Source: Thermoclostridium sp036562185
Lineage (GTDB): Bacteria > Bacillota > Clostridia > DSM-8532
DNA: 11,762 bases
Direction: 5' to 3'
Assembly (NCBI GenBank): GCA_036562185.1
Contig: DATCKN010000121.1
Span: forward strand, 1-11,762
The stretch's first letter is position 1. The number at the start of each line of letters is the position of its first letter. Position numbers and translations under genes: made by a program. Shown piece by piece: positions 1 to 6,912 of the stretch. The notes beneath the pieces are model-generated. The model was not told where the DNA came from. It saw nothing but the letters and a program-made list of their open reading frames with translations, and made no database searches.

Positions 1-795
1 AAAGGAAGCTTGTATGCAACGAATGACGGCTCAGATGCTTTTGAAAAATTTTTTATGCCGGTGTCAGGCTATAGTGTAAATGACCTGGCGAACAGTCAGT
101 TTTCCTTTTGCCCGGAGCGATGGAACAGCGGGAATATTCTCGCTGTTCCGGGATATCCGGACAATGCCGCAAATATAACAATGGGGCATTTGGAAAAAAG
201 CGAAGCCGATGTTTGCGTTAGTGACAAGTATATTGAAGTGGATGAAATAATCCCTTTCGTACAGAAAGGACATTGGCTTTTTGGATTAAATAAAAGGGAG
301 GTGTTTTACCGCCTGCTAAAAAAATATATTCGCCTGAAAGATGGGGTAAGGGAGTACATTGATGCCTTTTACAATGAAAATATGAAGGGTACACCGTTTC
401 TGGCTGTGCATATAAGAAGCAGCGATAAAATTGTGGAGGTTAAACACCTGCATGAGTTAAATGAACTGTATCCCCGTGAAATAGAAAAGGTTCTGAAAGC
501 AAATCCGGGCATGCGGATATTCTTAATGACCGACTGCATTGATGTCCTGGAAGAGTATACAAAAAAGTACGGAGAAATTTTAGTATATACCGATTGCAGA
601 AGGGTTCCAAAGAACGGGGATGGTGTGCACTATCAGGAGTACCAGGATAACTGGGTAAAAGGTTTTGAAATAATCAGGGATGCATGGCTTGCCGCAAGAT
701 GTGATTATTTTATCGGCAACGGTCATTCCAATGTATCATTAGGCATCTGTGAACTGAAGAACTGGGAAGATGACAGGGTAAAGCTCTTATATTGA
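1..795 (+). CDS. GT23-like fucosyltransferase paralog, 5' end outside window
   Basis: Predicted nucleotide-sugar glycosyltransferase of the GT23/O-fucosyltransferase fold, probably using GDP-fucose. The frame is open from base 1. The TTG at 10 is not the real start: residues near the edge (GSLY) align with about residue 44 of the paralogs at 5821 and 6872, so roughly 43 N-terminal residues lie upstream. Counting window codons, motif I reads HIRSSDK (137-143), keeping the Arg, Asp and Lys of the FUT8 HxRRxDK motif. Motif II is FLMTD. Motif III runs from the Asp of RDAWLAARCDYF to the Ser of GNGHSNVS, sixteen residues on, the same spacing as FUT8 D453-S469 as I recall it. It ends at the KLLY that closes the catalytic domain in its paralogs, with no tail. 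An E1 alpha gene follows after 19 bases, implying one operon. Family assignment is fairly sure; acceptor unknown. Confidence 0.8.
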   Translation, partial: KGSLYATNDGSDAFEKFFMPVSGYSVNDLANSQFSFCPERWNSGNILAVPGYPDNAANITMGHLEKSEADVCVSDKYIEVDEIIPFVQKGHWLFGLNKREVFYRLLKKYIRLKDGVREYIDAFYNENMKGTPFLAVHIRSSDKIVEVKHLHELNELYPREIEKVLKANPGMRIFLMTDCIDVLEEYTKKYGEILVYTDCRRVPKNGDGVHYQEYQDNWVKGFEIIRDAWLAARCDYFIGNGHSNVSLGICELKNWEDDRVKLLY

Positions 796-814
796 TTGAA
801 AGGAGCGATTGATT

Positions 815-1780
815 ATGGAGTCAGGCAAATTGATTGAAATGTATAGAACCATGAAGCTGATTCGGTTGATTGAGCAAAGAATCAATGATGAATACAAGTA
901 TGACGAAATAAAAACACCGATCCACCTTTCCATAGGACAGGAAGCAGTGGCAGCAGGTGTTTGCATAAACCTAAGAAAGGATGATTATATTTTCGGCACT
1001 CACAGGAGCCACGCGCAATATATTGCAAAGGGCGGCGATATCAAAAAAATGTTCGCAGAACTTTACCTCAGGAAAACAGGATGCGCACGTGGCAGAGGCG
1101 GGTCGATGCATTTAATGGACCGTGATGTGGGTATACTTGGGTCTTCAGCCATAGTAGGCGGCAGTATTCCTCTTGGAACGGGTACTGCTCTGGCATCAAA
1201 ACTTATGGGCAACGACAGGGTTACTGTGGTATTTTTCGGTGACGGTGCTGCCGATGAAGGTACGTTCCATGAAAGCCTGAACTTTGCGGCACTGAAAAAG
1301 CTGCCGGTAGTTTATGTGTGCGAGAATAATTTTTATGCGATTAACTCGCACCAGCGGGCACGACATGCCAATGACAATATTTCGAAGTGGGCTCAGAATT
1401 ATGGGATGCCAGGGTTCAGGATTGACGGAAACGATGTACTGGAAGTTGCGGAATATGCTGAAAGGGCTATTGCCCGATGCCGCAGCGGTGAAGGCCCTAC
1501 ATTGATTGAATGCCTTACTTACAGGTGGAAGGGACATATCGGAACTGTTGATGATGTAGGGGAAGGCTACAGGCCTAAAGAGGAATATGACTATTGGATT
1601 TCGAGATGCCCGATAAAACGATTCTCGGAATTCCTCAGGGACAATGGTGTTTTGACAGATGAGCTTGAAAACAGCATTGATGAAGAGATAAAGCAACTGA
1701 TAGAAGAGGCATTCGATTTTGCGCAGAACTCTCCGAAGCCTTCGCCTGATGAACTTATGGATTTTGTATATGCCGATTAG
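815..1780 (+). CDS. Pyruvate/acetoin dehydrogenase-type E1 alpha subunit (TPP-dependent)
   Basis: Alpha subunit of a heterotetrameric 2-oxo-acid dehydrogenase-type E1; it binds thiamine diphosphate and decarboxylates a 2-oxo acid such as pyruvate. The 321-residue length is normal. Visible motifs: HLSIGQEA (37-44), the HRSH block at 63-66, RGRGGSMH (92-99), the ThDP motif GDG at 142-144 ending with the Asn pair at 171-172, and the YRWKGH segment of the C-terminal loop. I start at ATG 815, which lies 9 bases after AGGAG (801-805); the in-frame TTG at 809 is only 3 bases away. The E1 beta gene follows 15 bases downstream. No E2 acyltransferase, lipoyl domain or E3 is present, and all neighbours are sugar-nucleotide or glycosyltransferase genes. 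A role in central acetyl-CoA formation is therefore unlikely. Transfer of a two-carbon unit to a sugar is an inference from avilamycin AviB1/AviB2. Confidence 0.9.
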   Translation: MESGKLIEMYRTMKLIRLIEQRINDEYKYDEIKTPIHLSIGQEAVAAGVCINLRKDDYIFGTHRSHAQYIAKGGDIKKMFAELYLRKTGCARGRGGSMHLMDRDVGILGSSAIVGGSIPLGTGTALASKLMGNDRVTVVFFGDGAADEGTFHESLNFAALKKLPVVYVCENNFYAINSHQRARHANDNISKWAQNYGMPGFRIDGNDVLEVAEYAERAIARCRSGEGPTLIECLTYRWKGHIGTVDDVGEGYRPKEEYDYWISRCPIKRFSEFLRDNGVLTDELENSIDEEIKQLIEEAFDFAQNSPKPSPDELMDFVYAD

Positions 1781-1795
1781 AAGGAGGGTATTTTT

Positions 1796-2839
1796 ATGCC
1801 GTGGACGACAATTCAAGTTGAAAAACTGGATAACTTTTTTATAAAAGGCGATTCTGCAGGTGATCGCGTGATGACATACAGGGACGCGCTTCATGAGGCT
1901 TTTGACCAGTCACTGGCAAGGGATCCGAGAGTATTTATAATGGGTGAAGGTGTGGATGATGTCGCCGGTGTTTTCGGAACCACAAAAGGATTAAAGGAAA
2001 AATACGGCGCAGAAAGGGTGTTCGATACTCCGATTGCTGAAAATTCATTGACCGGGTTTGCAGCGGGGGCTGCGATGGCAGGACTAAGGCCTGTATTGGT
2101 TCATGCGCGGATGGATTTTCTGTTGCTGTCGCTGGATCAACTGGTGAATCATGCATCCAAATGGTGTTATATGTTCGGAGGACAGGTAACGGTTCCGATG
2201 GTGGTAAGAACCATAAGCGCCAGGGGGTGGGGCTCAGGAGCACAACATTCACAATGTATCCAGGGAATGCTGATGAATGTTCCGGGGCTGAAAATCGTTG
2301 CACCTGCAACACCATATGATGCGAAAGGGTTGATGATATCGGCCATTATTGACAACAATCCCGTCCTGTTTGTGGAACATCGGTGGCTGCATAAAACAAC
2401 TGGGCATGTTCCCGAGGAACTATATTCTATACCGATAGGCAAGGGCGTAATCAGGCGCGAAGGCGATGATATAACAATTGTGGGCATATCGTATATGCTT
2501 GTGGAAGCGCTGAAAGCAGCCGAAAAACTGCAGGAGGCGGGCATATCTGCAGAAGTTGTGGACCTTAGGTCGCTAAAACCATTTGATGAGGAGCTTCTGA
2601 TAAAATCGGTTGAAAAAACAGGAAGGCTTATAATTGCCGACACAGGAAGCAAAACAGGCAGTGTTGCTTCGGAAATAGCTGCATTTGCGGCTGAAAAAGC
2701 ATTCCACCTGTTGAAAAAGCCTGTAAAACGTGTTTGCTGCCCAGATACGCCAACACCCACCAGTGATGTACTGGAAAAAGCTTTTTACCCTACTGACAAC
2801 GATATTTTTAACGAAGCTGTAAAACTGGTTAAAGAATGA
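1796..2839 (+). CDS. Pyruvate/acetoin dehydrogenase-type E1 beta subunit
   Basis: Beta partner of the preceding E1 alpha; together they would form an alpha2beta2 ThDP enzyme. The catalytic pieces look intact: TPIAE with the ThDP-activating Glu at residue 82, the DQLVNHASK helix, YMFGGQ, and GAQHSQ with the conserved His. The C-terminal transketolase domain is recognisable from the VVDLRSLKPFDEE segment. Start ATG 1796 has an AAGGAGG (1781-1787) 8 bases upstream. This gives about 25 residues before MTYRDAL, where most E1 beta proteins begin; an internal GTG-ATG at 1868-1873 would give a standard length but has only a weak site in front. The gene is followed 13 bases later by an SDR gene. Subunit identity is very sure; substrate is not known. 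Confidence 0.9.
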   Translation: MPWTTIQVEKLDNFFIKGDSAGDRVMTYRDALHEAFDQSLARDPRVFIMGEGVDDVAGVFGTTKGLKEKYGAERVFDTPIAENSLTGFAAGAAMAGLRPVLVHARMDFLLLSLDQLVNHASKWCYMFGGQVTVPMVVRTISARGWGSGAQHSQCIQGMLMNVPGLKIVAPATPYDAKGLMISAIIDNNPVLFVEHRWLHKTTGHVPEELYSIPIGKGVIRREGDDITIVGISYMLVEALKAAEKLQEAGISAEVVDLRSLKPFDEELLIKSVEKTGRLIIADTGSKTGSVASEIAAFAAEKAFHLLKKPVKRVCCPDTPTPTSDVLEKAFYPTDNDIFNEAVKLVKE

Positions 2840-2852
2840 GAGGGGGATTGTT

Positions 2853-3899
2853 GTGGATAGGTTTATAGAGCAGGATTGCCTTGAATATATTGAAAAAATA
2901 GATTTGACACCGTTAAGGAATAAAACCGTTTATGTAACTGGGGCTAACGGGCTGATTGGCACGTATTTGATTTACATGCTTCATCTTGCCAACACTGTTA
3001 AAGATATGGGGATAAATATTGTGGCTGTCAGCAAAAGCCCGCCTGGCAGCCATCTTCAGGATATATTCAACGATCGCTACACGTTTTATTCTGCGGATTT
3101 GAATGATCCGCGCTGCGACTGCTATGAACCGAAGGCTGACTATATAATCCATGGTGCTACATACGCCCAGCCCAAGAAATTCATTCAGAATTACATGGAT
3201 ACCATCCATCTGAATACAACTGTAACAGAAAGGTTATTGAAGAAGGCAAAACAGGACAATGCAACACTGTTGTTTTTAAGTTCCTCGGAAGTATACGGTA
3301 ATCCCGATGAAAACCACATTCCTACAAAGGAGGACTACCCCGGTTTGTGTTCTCCTGTTGACATACGGGCAATTTACTCCGAGTCAAAACGAATGGGCGA
3401 AACGCTGTGCTTTGCGTACAGGAACTTTGAAAACGTCAACGCCAAAATTGCAAGGATCTCGATGACCTATGGGCCGGGTATCGGTCTGAAGGATGAGCGG
3501 GTACTTGCCCATTTCCTGAGGCAGGCTCTTTATGAAAAGAAAATAGTGATGCTGGATGACGGAAGAAAAATCAGGACATTCTGCTATATTGCCGACTGTG
3601 TTCTGATGCTGCTTTATATAATGCTCTATGGAAAAGAATTTGTTTATAATGTGGGGGGGAAAGACAGTATCAGCATACGTACCCTTGCCGAAGAAATATG
3701 CCTTATTACAGGAAGCACATTGTCCGAGGAAATTGCAAACAGGGAAAACCTAAAGGATGTAAAGGTTTCTCCCGAGATGGTTAAGCTGGACATTTCAAGA
3801 ATCCTGTCAGAGTTTGATATGCCTTCTTTTAAGCCGTTCCGGGAGGGCTTAAGCCGTACCATTGAATGGAACAAAGCAGCAATATGTCGCACTGTTTAA
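2853..3899 (+). CDS. Extended SDR, NAD-dependent nucleotide-sugar epimerase/dehydratase
   Basis: Extended short-chain dehydrogenase acting on an NDP-sugar, of the group including dTDP-glucose 4,6-dehydratase, UDP-xylose synthase and 4-epimerases. The Rossmann motif TGANGLIG is at residues 29-36, the SSSEVYG active-site strand at 143-149 and the catalytic pair YSESK at 175-179. The substrate-side half contains RKIRTFCYIADC, typical of the family. The 348-residue length is normal, with a short N-terminal extension before the Rossmann fold. The GTG start is 6 bases after AGGGGG (2841-2846). It is the last gene of the E1 operon, so it probably prepares or finishes the sugar on which the E1 pair acts, for instance by making a 4-keto intermediate; this is inference. 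Motifs do not decide between epimerase, dehydratase and decarboxylase. Confidence 0.85.
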   Translation: MDRFIEQDCLEYIEKIDLTPLRNKTVYVTGANGLIGTYLIYMLHLANTVKDMGINIVAVSKSPPGSHLQDIFNDRYTFYSADLNDPRCDCYEPKADYIIHGATYAQPKKFIQNYMDTIHLNTTVTERLLKKAKQDNATLLFLSSSEVYGNPDENHIPTKEDYPGLCSPVDIRAIYSESKRMGETLCFAYRNFENVNAKIARISMTYGPGIGLKDERVLAHFLRQALYEKKIVMLDDGRKIRTFCYIADCVLMLLYIMLYGKEFVYNVGGKDSISIRTLAEEICLITGSTLSEEIANRENLKDVKVSPEMVKLDISRILSEFDMPSFKPFREGLSRTIEWNKAAICRTV

Positions 3900-3967
3900 A
3901 TTATGCAAAGCAGTTTAAAATGATTTGCTTCCATCATATCACACGGTATCAAGCGCGGGTCCTGCTT

Positions 3968-4014
3968 CGGGTGTTTTGGCTTCTTGAGCAACAAAGCACC
4001 TGCTAAAACACCCG
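3968..4014. other. Long-stem inverted repeat downstream of the E1 operon
   Basis: CGGGTGTTTT (3968-3977) and AAAACACCCG (4005-4014) are a perfect 10-bp inverted repeat around a 27-base loop. It lies 70 bases after the SDR stop codon and could end the E1 operon transcript or protect its 3' end. There is no T-run directly after it on the + strand, so it is not a classical intrinsic terminator. Confidence 0.45.
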
Positions 4015-4186
4015 CTTCCATTATATAATTAATTCGATATTGGAGTCTCCTTATCCCGGGTCGCTCAGTTCCACGCTCTCACCTTATGGGGATGCAGAAT
4101 GGCTTCGAAGTGTGTTGCTCTGCGTCGCCAAAATCACCCGAATCACCCGCTAATAATACGAAAAAACAGGGAAGCCGGAGAATTCA

Positions 4187-4278
4187 CAGCATCGCCTTCA
4201 AGGCAGCGTTGCGAAGTGCAGGCTGGAGCCTGTGACTCCGAGCGAGGATAAGCAAGTCGACTGTCTGAGCAAAAATGC
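4187..4278 (-). repeat. Inverted, diverged copy of the 82-bp intergenic repeat
   Basis: Read on the - strand, this segment aligns end to end with the two direct copies. It shares GCATTTTTGC at the start, CTTGCTT, ACAGGCTCC, GCTGCC, GAAGGC and a closing GATGCTGTG. It is about 10 bases longer because of small insertions. The start block pairs with that of the next copy: GCAAAAATGCT (4269-4279) and AGCATTTTTGC (4301-4311) are a perfect 11-bp inverted repeat. It also holds local hairpins GCCTT-C-AAGGC and CAGGCT-GG-AGCCTG. The copy is older or less constrained than the direct pair. Confidence 0.6.
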
Positions 4279-4301
4279 TTCCTATAAAAATCAATTATAT
4301 A

Positions 4302-4383
4302 GCATTTTTGCGAGTTTCAACTTGCCCGAGCTGAATTTACAGGCTCCGCCAAACGTAGCATAGCTGCCGGAAGGCGGATGCTG
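4302..4383 (+). repeat. 82-bp intergenic repeat, direct copy 1
   Basis: Gap-free match to the copy at 4430 with about 9 differences in 82 bases, nearly all transitions. Potential RNA structure: a hairpin with stem GCGAG/CTTGC, then CCGCC pairing with GGCGG. The AGCAT inside that loop can pair with the ATGCT immediately after GGCGG, forming an H-type pseudoknot. It does not match a riboswitch or RNA family that I can name. Confidence 0.75.
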
Positions 4384-4429
4384 TGTAATGGCTCAATAAA
4401 GTTACGCGTTATTTAATTATAATTAGCAT

Positions 4430-4511
4430 GCATTTTTGCAAGTTTCGGCTTGCTTGTGCTGAATCTATAGGCTCCGCCAAACGTAGCATGGCTGCCGGAA
4501 GGCGGATGCTG
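4430..4511 (+). repeat. 82-bp intergenic repeat, direct copy 2
   Basis: Second direct copy, starting 128 bases after the first. The first hairpin has stem GCAAG/CTTGC where copy 1 has GCGAG/CTTGC, a pairing-preserving A-U to G-U change. Most other changes fall in loops or linkers, while the CCGCC, AGCAT, GGCGG and ATGCT elements are identical. It is followed within 30 bases by the terminator at 4539, so copies 1 and 2 could belong to one short terminated transcript. Confidence 0.75.
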
Positions 4512-4538
4512 CAAACTCTGCCGTATTTTTTGACCAGG

Positions 4539-4566
4539 AATGCTTTGCAGGCATTTTTTTATTTTT
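4539..4566 (+). terminator. Short intrinsic terminator upstream of the glycosyltransferase operon
   Basis: AATGC (4539-4543) pairs with GCATT (4551-4555) around a 7-base loop, followed by a T-rich tail (seven T, one A, five T). The stem is short but the tail is strong. It lies before the promoter at 4575, so it would end transcripts coming from the repeat region or from the E1 operon rather than attenuate the downstream genes. Confidence 0.5.
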
Positions 4567-4574
4567 CTTGTATT

Positions 4575-4608
4575 TTGCACAAAAAATCCCAGGTATACAT
4601 AATATAAA
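4575..4608 (+). promoter_or_regulatory. Candidate promoter of the glycosyltransferase operon, sigma-K-like
   Basis: TTGCAC (4575-4580), 17 bases, then CATAAT (4598-4603) is a weak -35 with a good -10 for the housekeeping sigma factor. The same bases also fit the late mother-cell sigma-K pattern known from Bacillus: AC (4579-4580), 17 bases, then CATAnnnTA (4598-4606). A start near 4612 would leave a leader of about 38 bases. The motif is short and the region AT-rich, so chance matching is a real possibility. Confidence 0.4.
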
Positions 4609-4649
4609 CTTGAGGAAGTAAAAAGCAAAAATTGTGAGGTGAACCTTAA

Positions 4650-5831
4650 ATGGCGGGGGATAGATTCCTGTTGATTAAACCCTGGAGTTACAGATTATGG
4701 TCTGATGTAGAGCATGTTCTGGGCCAGCTTCTGATTGCAGAGATAACCGATCGTATTCCTGTTGTTTTCTGGCCAACCCACTGCCTGCATAACGGATTTA
4801 TCCATACAAACGGATTTGAACTGTATTTTGAACCTGTTTCAGATTACAGTATTTTCGACCTGGTTAAACCCGAATATACCTTTTATCCGCCAATCTGGGA
4901 CGCGGATAATCTGCTGATGGAAGATCCCGGAAAAGATTCGTGGATTTACAGAAGTATTGGTGATCTTCTTAGCAGCGATGCTAACGTGGTGGTCGGGGAT
5001 GTATATTTTTCAATATCAGAAATCATTCCTTTCATTAAGAAGGACAAAGAGACATATGGTATGACTGCCACAGAGATTTACCGGTATCTTTACAGGAAAT
5101 ATATAAGGATCAAAAGAGACATTCTTAACGAGGTACAGGGGTTTTACCATTCCTGGCTTAAGGATGGACACCCGTTGCTGGCTGTCCATGTGCGGAGAGA
5201 AGAGGGTGACATGATTATTGATGTAAGAAAGGACATGGCTGACGAGCTTTATTGGCGCAGGAACAGCAGAAAATATGGGGTAAAAAGTACCAATAACCCA
5301 AAAAGAAAATACCGGTTCCTGGGAAAAGGAAAAATGCTGAAAGCTAATACCCAATACCATTCAGAAATCAAAAAGATAATAAACAGGTACTCTGTCAAAA
5401 AAATATTCCTCCTTACAGACAGCGCAGAAGTAGTGGATGAATATAAGAAAATGTATGGCGACATGCTTGTATTCACCGACTGTAAGAGATTATCGGATAC
5501 CGAACCTGCTTACAAACTGGAAAACCATGTGGTGAAAAGAAGGCGGGGGGTAGAGGTAATTAAGGATGCATGCCTGGCTGCCCAGTGCGACTTTTTTATA
5601 GGGAATGATTTTTCAAGCCTGTCCAGAGCCATATCCCGGATAAAAGACTGGCCGGACGGAAATATTAAGCTTCTTTTCCGCCAAAGAGAAAAACGCAAGT
5701 ACCCAGTAAATGTAAAAATAATTATGTCTGAACAAAAGAAAATATTCACATCTTTTGTGGAGTTCATTAAAAAGATTTACAACCGGATTAGGAAAAAACT
5801 GCACCTTGGAGGTGATGAAAGTGACAGCTGA
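4650..5831 (+). CDS. GT23-like fucosyltransferase paralog with 36-residue insertion and basic C-terminal tail
   Basis: First gene of the second operon, 393 residues, predicted glycosyltransferase of the GT23/O-fucosyltransferase fold. The N-terminal domain (DRFLLIK, WSDVEHVLGQLL, RIPVV) matches its paralogs without a gap through residue 180. Motif I is HVRREEGD (180-187): the double Arg is kept, but the Lys of HxRRxDK is absent. A Lys/Arg-rich insertion of about 36 residues follows, unique to this copy. Motif II is LLTD (Asp257); motif III has Asp306 and Ser322 at the family spacing. After the KLLF end of the domain there is a basic tail of about 50 residues with a probable amphipathic helix near 369-385, perhaps a membrane contact. 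Start ATG 4650 is 7 bases after GAGGTGA. The 3' end overlaps the next gene by 11 bases. Fold confident; activity and acceptor not known. Confidence 0.82.
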   Translation: MAGDRFLLIKPWSYRLWSDVEHVLGQLLIAEITDRIPVVFWPTHCLHNGFIHTNGFELYFEPVSDYSIFDLVKPEYTFYPPIWDADNLLMEDPGKDSWIYRSIGDLLSSDANVVVGDVYFSISEIIPFIKKDKETYGMTATEIYRYLYRKYIRIKRDILNEVQGFYHSWLKDGHPLLAVHVRREEGDMIIDVRKDMADELYWRRNSRKYGVKSTNNPKRKYRFLGKGKMLKANTQYHSEIKKIINRYSVKKIFLLTDSAEVVDEYKKMYGDMLVFTDCKRLSDTEPAYKLENHVVKRRRGVEVIKDACLAAQCDFFIGNDFSSLSRAISRIKDWPDGNIKLLFRQREKRKYPVNVKIIMSEQKKIFTSFVEFIKKIYNRIRKKLHLGGDESDS

Positions 5832-6912
5832 CCGGTTTCTGCTTATAAAAAGCTGGGGGTGTGGTTTCTGGTCAGATGTTGACCATGTTATGGGACAACT
5901 GCTGGCTGCTGAACTGACCAACCGTATACCTGTAGTTCATTGGGGCTCTAACAGCCTTTATTCCGAATCGTTTAAGGGGAATGCATTTGAGTTGTATTTT
6001 GAACCCGTGTCGAATTTTGCCATAGAAGATTTGGCACGTCCGGGATATACTTATTATCCTCCTATCTGGAATGAAAACAACCTCCTGGTGGAGGATTTGG
6101 ACAAAATAGCCTGGGCATACCGGAACCTGGGAGATATGATGCAAAGCAACGCCAATGTAGTGGTCAGTGACACGCACTATTTCGTCCGTCCGCTGATCCC
6201 ATATATTCCGAAAAGTCATTGGGCCTATGGAATGACAGCGCATCAGATTTACAGATGCCTGTTTGATAAGTATATCAGGCTTAAACCTGATATCCAGCAG
6301 GAAATACAGGAGTTTTATGATGAATTCATGAAGGATTCAAAACCGCTGCTTGGAGTCCATATACGCGGCGGTGACAAAGTAAAGGAAGTGGAAAACCTGT
6401 CTCACCTGAACAAAAAATACCATCAGACAATACAGGATTTTGTCCAGCGGTATGATATTAAAAAAATCCTGCTGCTGACAGACTGTGAGGAGCATTTAAT
6501 TGATTTTCAGAAGCGGTATGGAAAGATGCTGATCTATACCGATGCCAAAAGAGGGCAGATCAGTGACACCCGGAACGCTCCACACCTTACCAGCTATTCC
6601 GAAAAAAGACGCAAAGGTATAGAGATAATCAAGGATACCTATCTGGCATCGATGTGCGACTTTTTCATAGGTAACGGGTATTCCAACGTATCCTACACGG
6701 TAAAACGTCTCAGGGACTGGCCTGAGAATAATGTGGTTCTTTTCTACAGGGATTTGAAGCATGAAATGAGGCTGGCAAAGAAACGCGTGAAAGCAGATCG
6801 AAAGAGAAGAAAAGACGAAAGCATTCGCCACAGAATAGAATATCCTGAATTATACGGAGGTGTGAATACGTATGCAGATGAACCGGTATCTGTTGATAAA
6901 ATCATTGGGTAA
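5821..6912 (+). CDS. GT23-like fucosyltransferase paralog with complete motif I
   Basis: Predicted fucosyltransferase, 363 residues, the most canonical complete member of the array. Motif I is HIRGGDK (180-186) with Arg182, Asp185 and Lys186. Motif II is LLLTD (Asp221). Motif III has Asp272 and Ser288 at the FUT8-like spacing of sixteen. The N-terminal half carries FLLIKSW, FWSDVDHVMGQLL and RIPVVHWG. A Lys/Arg-rich tail of about 55 residues follows the catalytic domain. I start at GTG 5821, 8 bases after GGAGG (5808-5812); ATG 5815 would be 2 bases from it, and the GTG gives the same N-terminal length as the paralogs. It begins inside the previous gene (11-base overlap) and its own end overlaps the next by 41 bases, which suggests coupled translation and fixed ratios. 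Confidence 0.85.
   Translation: MTADRFLLIKSWGCGFWSDVDHVMGQLLAAELTNRIPVVHWGSNSLYSESFKGNAFELYFEPVSNFAIEDLARPGYTYYPPIWNENNLLVEDLDKIAWAYRNLGDMMQSNANVVVSDTHYFVRPLIPYIPKSHWAYGMTAHQIYRCLFDKYIRLKPDIQQEIQEFYDEFMKDSKPLLGVHIRGGDKVKEVENLSHLNKKYHQTIQDFVQRYDIKKILLLTDCEEHLIDFQKRYGKMLIYTDAKRGQISDTRNAPHLTSYSEKRRKGIEIIKDTYLASMCDFFIGNGYSNVSYTVKRLRDWPENNVVLFYRDLKHEMRLAKKRVKADRKRRKDESIRHRIEYPELYGGVNTYADEPVSVDKIIG

Larger units (their letters stand above)
3900..4649. other. 750-base gene-free region between two glycan operons
   Basis: No reading frame here looks like a gene. The left part has a long hairpin (3968-4014) and a 9-base tandem duplication, AATCACCCG at 4132-4140 and 4141-4149. The middle holds three copies of one repeat: inverted at about 4187-4278, direct at 4302-4383 and 4430-4511. 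The right part has a terminator (4539-4566), then a promoter (4575-4608) and the ribosome binding site of the next operon. The stretch 4040-4130 contains CTTATCC and TCGCTC blocks like those of the inverted copy and may be a badly decayed fourth copy, but I cannot establish that. Confidence 0.7.

Noticed and set aside
1196..1894. 232-residue open frame on the - strand
   Set aside because: It lies wholly opposite the well-supported E1 genes, and its translation has no recognisable domain; it is a shadow of their codon pattern.
4132..4149. 9-base tandem duplication AATCACCCG
   Set aside because: Two units only, in unremarkable intergenic DNA; noted in the region entry but not worth a finding.
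3900..4180. Degraded transposon or gene remnant after the SDR gene
   Set aside because: No frame gives recognisable transposase or other protein segments, and no terminal inverted repeats or target duplications were seen.
4302..4511. Tandem riboswitch (for example cyclic-di-GMP-I or glycine type) upstream of the glycosyltransferase operon
   Set aside because: The conserved cores I know for these classes are not present, one repeat copy is inverted, and a terminator plus a separate promoter lie between the repeats and the gene.
4187..4511. CRISPR array
   Set aside because: Three units of 82-92 bp with different orientation and unequal spacing do not fit short direct repeats with uniform spacers, and no cas genes are present.
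4413..4628. 71-residue open frame on the - strand in the intergenic region
   Set aside because: It spans a repeat copy, the terminator and the promoter, with no ribosome site or protein-like composition.
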